In this document: piece by piece, positions 5,644-9,927 of the stretch | Numbering within the stretch: position 1 is the first letter of the stretch | Layout of the letters: every line of letters starts with the position of its first letter | Assembly (NCBI GenBank): GCA_002782905.1 | Contig: PFJA01000136.1 | Span: forward strand, 1 to 9,927 | Direction: 5' to 3' | DNA from: Lysobacterales bacterium CG_4_10_14_3_um_filter_64_11 | GTDB taxonomy: Bacteria > Pseudomonadota > Gammaproteobacteria > Xanthomonadales > Xanthomonadaceae | Length of the DNA: 9,927 nt | The notes under the pieces: model-generated | Seen by the model: only the letters and a program-made list of their open reading frames with translations | Told to the model about the DNA's origin: nothing | Database searches by the model: none | Translations under genes and position numbers: made by a program

Positions 5644-7569
5644 CTACTTCACCACCGGCAACATCACTCTGCTGGCCTGTCCCGGCCCGCGCTGGATGCT
5701 CTGCTTGGCCGGCCGATAGTCGCCGCGCTGGGCATTGAAGATGTTGTCGACCCAAGTTTGCGGGTTGCGGTCGTACAGCGGAAACAGGCTGGACTGCACC
5801 TGCACGCCGATGCGATGTCCAGGCAGGAAAACATGATCGACGTGCGGCAGCTCGAAGCGGTATTCCTCGATCTTGCCCGGTGTCAGCGGCTGTGGATTGT
5901 CGAAGCCGTGCACGTAGCGGCCGCGGAAGATCTCGATGCCCACCGGCAGTTCGAAGCCGGCCATGCCGGGTTTTGAGCCTTGCACCGCGGGTTCTGGCGA
6001 GCTGTCCGGATACACGTCGATCAGTTTCACCACCCAATCGCTGTCGCCGCCACTGGTGGCGGCGAACAGCTCCACGCCGGGTGCGCCCATGATGTGCACC
6101 GGCGCCTCGAGCGGCGCGCTCTGGTACACCAGTACGTCGGGGCGATCAGAGACGAAGCGTTGGTCGTGCACCAGCCATGGCTTCCACTGGCTGCCGTCGG
6201 AGGTGTCAATCGGGCGCGGGATGAATGGCACCGGTTTGGCCGGATCGGAAACATAGTCGTCGTGGCCGGCGCTGTCCGGCGCGGTGAACGATGCGCCGAA
6301 ATCCGCCGTCAGATAGAGCGGAGTGGGTGTGCCCATCGGCCAGCGCGGCGATCTCTCCCAGCGGTTGCTGCCGGTGGCATAGGTGAGCACCGGCGGCGTG
6401 TGCGGGTCCGGTGCGCCCTTCAGGTAGTGATCGAAGAAAGGCTTGAGATAGTCACGGCGAAATGCTTCGGCGGTATCACCGGTGAAGGTCAGCGCGCCGA
6501 GGTCGTAGCCGTAGTGATTGACCCCGGAATGGCGCCACGGGCCGATCACCAGCGACACCCTGTCGTTGTTTATGTCCTTGGGTTCCAGCGCGCGATACAC
6601 CGCCGGCGTGCCGTAGGAATCCTCCTGATCCCACTGGCCAACGATCAGCATCGTCGGCACCGTCAGCGGTCGTGCCGCCATCAGCGTATCCACCGCTTGC
6701 TGTGACCAGAACGCGGTGTAGGAAGGGTTTTGCATCAGCTTTTGCAGGAACGGGAAGCGATCAAGCCCCCACTGGCGGATGTAGTCGCCACTGGAACCCG
6801 CTTGCAGATAACGCGTGTACTGATCGCCGACCCCGACTGGCGGCGGTGCGCCCTTGCCCTTGTCGGCGCTCATCTCCACCGCATAGTCGATGCTGGGGTT
6901 GCGGAAGGCTCCGTTGTGGAACCAGTCGTCACCGATCCAGCCGTCCACCATTGGGCTTTGCGGCGCCGCGGCCTTGAGTGCCGGATGCGGATTGATCTCC
7001 GCCATCAAGGTGGTGAAGCCCAGATAGCTGGAGCCGATGATGCCGACCTTGCCATTGCTCTCGGGCACATGCTTAACCAGCCAGTCGATGCTGTCGTAGG
7101 CATCGCTGGACTCGTCGATCCCGGTCGGGTTCAGCGGTCCGGCCAGCGGCCGGTTCATCACAAACTCGCCCTCGGAGCCGTGCATGCCGCGAATGTCCTG
7201 ATACACGCGGATATAGCCGTCATCGACGAACACCGCGTCCATCGCCGGCAGCACCTCGGTCAACACCTGACTCGCGGTGCGTTCGGTCGTGCCCTTTGCA
7301 TCGTACGGTGTGCGCGACAGCAGGATCGGTTGATCCTTCACGCCCTTTTTGATGAAGATCACCGTGTACAGCTTCACCCCATCGCGCATCGGGATCATCG
7401 TGACGCGTTTGATGAAGTCCGCCTGCGGCCGGATCGGGTCATAGGCCGGCGCGATGTCGGGGGTCATTGGGGTGACCGGCTGCGCGGCGTGTGTGTAGCT
7501 GGCGAACAGCGACGAGGCTGCGAGCAACAGCGCGGCGGCAATGCGGCGGGGGACAGTGCAGGGCGTCAT
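5644..7569 (-). CDS. Secreted alpha-amino acid ester hydrolase (CocE/NonD, peptidase S15-like)
   Basis: This 641-residue alpha/beta hydrolase resembles the X. citri alpha-amino acid ester hydrolase (gene gaa), which hydrolyses esters and amides of alpha-amino acids and acts on some beta-lactam side chains. A Sec signal peptide (basic RR at 8-9, hydrophobic 10-24, cleavage near AHAAQ, about 29) directs it to the periplasm or outside. The nucleophile is S181 in GSSYLG, with D314 in QWDQED and H347 in PWRHS; these correspond at a constant offset of seven to S174, D307 and H340 as I recall them. D215, E316 and D317, the carboxylate cluster that binds the substrate alpha-amino group, are also present, as is Y89 in RTPYD. 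The C-terminal beta-rich domain (about 430-641) is full length. AGGAA lies upstream of the ATG. The natural substrate is unknown. Confidence 0.88.
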   Translation of the reverse strand: MTPCTVPRRIAAALLLAASSLFASYTHAAQPVTPMTPDIAPAYDPIRPQADFIKRVTMIPMRDGVKLYTVIFIKKGVKDQPILLSRTPYDAKGTTERTASQVLTEVLPAMDAVFVDDGYIRVYQDIRGMHGSEGEFVMNRPLAGPLNPTGIDESSDAYDSIDWLVKHVPESNGKVGIIGSSYLGFTTLMAEINPHPALKAAAPQSPMVDGWIGDDWFHNGAFRNPSIDYAVEMSADKGKGAPPPVGVGDQYTRYLQAGSSGDYIRQWGLDRFPFLQKLMQNPSYTAFWSQQAVDTLMAARPLTVPTMLIVGQWDQEDSYGTPAVYRALEPKDINNDRVSLVIGPWRHSGVNHYGYDLGALTFTGDTAEAFRRDYLKPFFDHYLKGAPDPHTPPVLTYATGSNRWERSPRWPMGTPTPLYLTADFGASFTAPDSAGHDDYVSDPAKPVPFIPRPIDTSDGSQWKPWLVHDQRFVSDRPDVLVYQSAPLEAPVHIMGAPGVELFAATSGGDSDWVVKLIDVYPDSSPEPAVQGSKPGMAGFELPVGIEIFRGRYVHGFDNPQPLTPGKIEEYRFELPHVDHVFLPGHRIGVQVQSSLFPLYDRNPQTWVDNIFNAQRGDYRPAKQSIQRGPGQASRVMLPVVK

Positions 7570-7621
7570 CGGCGGGTTCCTGTATAGCGGCGGTCAACGT
7601 CGCGGGTGGGTGCAACCGAGT

Positions 7622-7637
7622 CGCGGTTCATACCGCG
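7622..7637. repeat. Perfect 6-bp inverted repeat upstream of the ester hydrolase gene
   Basis: CGCGGT and ACCGCG flank the four-base loop TCAT, 53 bases upstream of the hydrolase ATG. It could be an operator or simply a leader hairpin. No second copy is present, so a regulator-binding role is only a suggestion. Confidence 0.25.
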
Positions 7638-7701
7638 CCACGGTTAATCTGGACGGTGCTGCATTGCGTCTCTGGGCAACCTCTGAATAAGCCACATCTT
7701 G

Positions 7702-7732
7702 CGTCATTGCGAGCGCAGCCAAGCAATCCAGC
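7702..7732. repeat. Dispersed intergenic repeat (CGTCATTGCGAGCG type)
   Basis: CGTCATTGCGAGCGCAG followed by CCAAGCAATCCAG is a short sequence I recognise as a very common dispersed repeat in proteobacterial genomes, often read as RHCERSEAIQ. It differs from the usual form by one base (CCAAG in place of CGAAG). It lies in the gap upstream of the ester hydrolase gene. Limits are approximate. Confidence 0.5.
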
Positions 7733-7797
7733 ATTCAGCGCATCCCTGGCAGCCTGTCGGGCTTGACCGATCGTAGCGAGGGAAAGCCGGTTGGAGG

Positions 7798-7862
7798 CAG
7801 ATTTTTCGCTTTTTTTCGAGGCGAATGGCAGTTCCCTTTAACAACAAAAAGCGGAAAATCTG
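7798..7862. repeat. Long imperfect inverted repeat in an AT-rich patch
   Basis: CAGATTTTTCGCTTTTT at 7798-7814 pairs with AAAAAGCGGAAAATCTG at 7846-7862 with a single mismatch, leaving a loop of about 31 bases. The T-run in one arm and the A-run in the other mean either strand could form a stem in RNA. The nine-base word TGACCGATC occurs at 7764-7772 and again at 7861-7869, overlapping the end of the second arm. It could be a MITE-like element or a bidirectional terminator serving yghU. Confidence 0.5.
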
Positions 7863-8054
7863 ACCGATCTCGGCTTTTGTGCAGTAGATCAGCGTCAAGT
7901 CCGACAGACTGCTAGACGAGAAGCGGCTTCGAACGGACAACACCACGCGGCGAGGTCATGTCGGACTCCATCGATTGGGGTGTGCTGAGGAATCGGCTTT
8001 GATCGGTTCCGGCTTGGCCTGAAACAATGCGCTGCGCCGGCAAGGCAGGATTTG

Positions 8055-8945
8055 TCAGGGGTCTTGGTGGGCGCCTTGTGCTGCGTCGAGCTTGTCCTGG
8101 GTGCGGGTTTCGAAATCGCTGGCATCGTGGCGTTCGCGCAATTGCTCGCTGGGTTCGCCCCAGGCGCGGTTCACCATCCGCCCGCGCTTTACCGCCGGCC
8201 GTTGCCCGATCAGGTCGGTCCAACGCCGCACATTTTTGTAGGTGTGCGCTTCGAGGAACTCGGCGGCCTCGTAGACCGTGTTGTTGACCACGGCGCCATA
8301 CCACGGCCAGATCGCCATGTCGGCGATGGTGTAGTCATCACCGGCGATGTAGGGATGCACGGCCAGTTGCCGATCGAGCACGTCGAGCTGGCGTTTGACT
8401 TCCATCGCGTAGCGATTGATCGGGTATTCGTACTTCTGCGGTGCGTAGGCGTAGAAATGGCCGAAGCCGCCGCCGAGCATCGGCGCGCTGCCCATTTGCC
8501 AGAACAGCCATGACAGGCATTCGGCGCGCTTGGCGATGGCGGTCGGGATAAACGCGCCAAACTTTTCGGCCAGATACAGCAATATCGCACCCGACTCGAA
8601 CACGCGGATCGGCGGGCTGGCACTTTGATCGAGCAAGGCCGGGATCTTGGAATTGGGGTTGACGCCGACGAAGCCGCTGCTGAATTGATCGCCGTCCATG
8701 ATCTGAATCAGGTGCGCGTCGTACTCGGCGCCGGCAAAACCCAATGCCAGCAATTCCTCCAGCAGGATGGTGACCTTGACGCCGTTGGGCGTGGCCAGCG
8801 AATACAACTGCAACGGGTGTTTTCCCAGCGGCAACGCCTTGTCGTGGGTGGCACCGGCAATCGGGCGGTTGATGCTGGCGAACTTGCCGCCACTGGCGCT
8901 ATCCCACTGCCAGATTTTCGGTGGGGTGTAGGGGTTGTCGCTCAT
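8055..8945 (-). CDS. yghU: Glutathione-dependent disulfide-bond oxidoreductase, YghU type
   Basis: YghU is a cytoplasmic glutathione-transferase-fold enzyme of the Nu class that binds two glutathione molecules and reduces disulfides and some organic hydroperoxides. The 296 residues match E. coli YghU (288) end to end. A distinctive N-terminal extension (1-45, with NRPIAGATHDKALPLGKHP) is followed by a thioredoxin-fold domain with TPN at 52-54, the VNPNSKIPAL loop at 95-104 and the ESG motif at 117-119. An all-helical domain (135-260) includes GGGFGHFY and the ADMAIWPW segment. The C-terminus has the conserved RERHDASDFET followed by a tail slightly longer than in E. coli. AGGAG seven bases before the ATG fixes the start. 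It is divergent from the alpha-2-macroglobulin gene and separated from the downstream hydrolase by repeats, so it is probably transcribed alone. Confidence 0.95.
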   Translation of the reverse strand: MSDNPYTPPKIWQWDSASGGKFASINRPIAGATHDKALPLGKHPLQLYSLATPNGVKVTILLEELLALGFAGAEYDAHLIQIMDGDQFSSGFVGVNPNSKIPALLDQSASPPIRVFESGAILLYLAEKFGAFIPTAIAKRAECLSWLFWQMGSAPMLGGGFGHFYAYAPQKYEYPINRYAMEVKRQLDVLDRQLAVHPYIAGDDYTIADMAIWPWYGAVVNNTVYEAAEFLEAHTYKNVRRWTDLIGQRPAVKRGRMVNRAWGEPSEQLRERHDASDFETRTQDKLDAAQGAHQDP

Positions 8946-9074
8946 CGCGTTGCTCCTGCGCTATCCAATGGCTGTCACCTTACCCGCAGCCATCGCGGCC
9001 AGCAATCGATTCGCAACGTGCCGCACTGCCTTTTGCTGCCCGCAAAACGCCACAAGTGCGGGTCGGTGGTGTGC

Positions 9075-9080
9075 TGTAAT
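9075..9080 (+). promoter_or_regulatory. Candidate extended -10 for the alpha-2-macroglobulin gene
   Basis: TGCTGTAAT contains TGn followed by TGTAAT, four or five matches to a -10 box, 32 bases upstream of the ATG at 9113. There is no good -35 at 16-18 bases. A six-base inverted repeat, CCCGCA at 9039-9044 and TGCGGG at 9057-9062, lies where the -35 would be and might be an operator. Both are weak calls in the 167-base divergent intergenic region. Confidence 0.25.
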
Positions 9081-9112
9081 GCCAGCAGGGTTTGCTGACA
9101 GGGGATTGTCTG

Positions 9113-9927
9113 ATGGATATCGTGCGGGCGGCGGTGATGGCGTTGGCGGCATTGCTGCTGGCGGTGATCCGGTTTGTTGCTGGCGGGCTGGCGCTGATCG
9201 TCGGGCGGGTCGATTGGCAGGCCCCTGCTTGGTTGCCGCCGGTGCAGCGCAGTCTCGCGTCGGCGGCGGCAGCCGTGCGCGCGCGGCCGCGACGCTACGC
9301 CGGCATCGTGGCGTCGCTGCTGGCGGTGGTGGCGATCGGGTCGCTCGGCTACCGCTGGTGGCAAGCGCAGCCCAGGCCGCCGGAGCCGGTGGCGGTGACG
9401 TTGCAGGTGGCTGCGCCCGGCCTCACCGACTACAGCACCGCCCCGATCGTGGTGCATCCGTTGCGAGTGAGCTTCTCCGCTTCGGCAGCGGTGTTGGCGC
9501 TGGTCGGCAAGCCAGTGACGGCCGGCATCCAGATGCGGCCGGAACTGGCCGGTAGCTGGACCTTCAGCAGCGATTCTGAACTGATCTTCCGGCCGCACGA
9601 CGATTGGCCGGTGGGCCAGCACTTCACGGTGCGCTTCGACACCGCGCTGGTGTTTGCGCCGCAGGTGCGGATGGCGGATGACGCGTTCGCGTTCGACAGC
9701 GCGCCATTCACCGCGCAAATCACCCAGACCGAGTTTTATCAGGACCCGCAGGACGCGACGCTGAAGAAAGCCATCGCGCAGGTGCGCTTTAGCCATCCGG
9801 TAGACCCGCTGGCGTTGGAAAAGCGCATCACCATGCTGCTCGGCGAAACCGGCAACAACAAGCCCATGCCGCTGCTGCAGAAGTTTGTGGTCAGCTACGA
9901 CGACGACAAACTCAATGCCTATGTGCA
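9113..9927 (+). CDS. Alpha-2-macroglobulin-like protein, N-terminal part (runs off window)
   Basis: The first 271 codons of a much larger protein are present; family members are usually well over 1500 residues. Bacterial alpha-2-macroglobulins trap proteases in the periplasm and often neighbour the penicillin-binding protein gene pbpC. Two hydrophobic segments, at 6-30 and 62-80, flank a basic stretch (RARPRR, 56-61). Beyond residue 90 come macroglobulin/Ig-like beta-domains with the typical SELIFRPHDDWPVGQHFTV (155-173) and FYQDPQD (208-214). There is no lipobox cysteine, unlike E. coli YfhM, so it appears to be anchored by transmembrane helices. The thioester CxEQ and the bait region would lie beyond the window. 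AGGGGA seven bases before the ATG supports the start. The frame is open to the last base. Assignment to the family is by sequence style and is fairly secure. Confidence 0.85.
   Translation, partial: MDIVRAAVMALAALLLAVIRFVAGGLALIVGRVDWQAPAWLPPVQRSLASAAAAVRARPRRYAGIVASLLAVVAIGSLGYRWWQAQPRPPEPVAVTLQVAAPGLTDYSTAPIVVHPLRVSFSASAAVLALVGKPVTAGIQMRPELAGSWTFSSDSELIFRPHDDWPVGQHFTVRFDTALVFAPQVRMADDAFAFDSAPFTAQITQTEFYQDPQDATLKKAIAQVRFSHPVDPLALEKRITMLLGETGNNKPMPLLQKFVVSYDDDKLNAYV

Larger units (their letters stand above)
7570..8054. other. 485-base gap without a gene, rich in repeats
   Basis: Between the ester hydrolase start and the yghU stop I find no credible gene. The short frames at 7704-7946 and 7912-8304 are repeat or antisense readings with unnatural composition. 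The gap contains a hairpin at 7622-7637, a dispersed repeat at 7702-7732 and a larger inverted repeat at 7798-7862. The local AT-rich patch at 7800-7860 stands out from the GC-rich neighbourhood. A promoter for the ester hydrolase should lie here but I see no convincing -35/-10 pair. Confidence 0.6.

Noticed and set aside
5630..6037. Upstream extension of the zinc-ribbon protein frame
   Set aside because: The extension is an out-of-frame reading of the 3' end of the ester hydrolase gene.
6730..7587. Plus-strand open frame opposite the ester hydrolase
   Set aside because: Antisense shadow of a clearly identified gene, with no start signal or family resemblance.
7622..7637. tRNA T-arm-like GGTTCATACC
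   Set aside because: The loop size is wrong for a T-arm and no acceptor, D or anticodon arm can be drawn around it.
8975..9796. Minus-strand frame opposite the alpha-2-macroglobulin start
   Set aside because: Antisense shadow rich in Arg and His; the plus-strand frame has a ribosome-binding site and family motifs.

Overview
The window looks like a chromosomal segment from a high-GC gammaproteobacterium, most likely of the Xanthomonadales (Xanthomonas, Lysobacter and Rhodanobacter relatives). The reasons are the Xanthomonas-type MetG, an alpha-amino acid ester hydrolase whose catalytic residues match the X. citri enzyme at a constant offset, and dispersed GGGACTS-heptamer repeats, which I recall as common in that order. 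This assignment rests on recognition of the proteins, not on a search.

Layout. Positions 1-229 hold no convincing gene, only a short stem-loop and a dispersed repeat. From 230 to 8945 every gene lies on the minus strand. In transcription order they are yghU (glutathione-dependent disulfide-bond oxidoreductase), a 485-base gap rich in repeats, a secreted alpha-amino acid ester hydrolase, a zinc-ribbon membrane protein of unknown function 68 bases after it, a small predicted lipoprotein, metG, rsxA, rsxB and a single-domain response regulator. On the plus strand from 9113 an alpha-2-macroglobulin-like protein begins divergently from yghU and runs off the window.

How the genes relate. RsxA and RsxB are two subunits of the Rnf/Rsx electron-transport complex, but rsxC, D, G and E do not follow here; a response regulator and then repeats do. 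The hydrolase and the zinc-ribbon protein are close enough to share a transcript. The other neighbours look like unrelated housekeeping or accessory functions lying in the same direction.

The most unusual structure is around metG. The linker between its catalytic core and its C-terminal tRNA-binding domain is encoded by two dispersed repeat elements read in frame. A second copy of one of them, in opposite orientation, starts just after the metG stop codon and runs up to the rsxA start codon. The C-terminal domain is therefore bracketed by inverted repeats about 80 bp long. I see no CRISPR array, tRNA, rRNA, transposase or phage gene, and no clear new multi-gene system.
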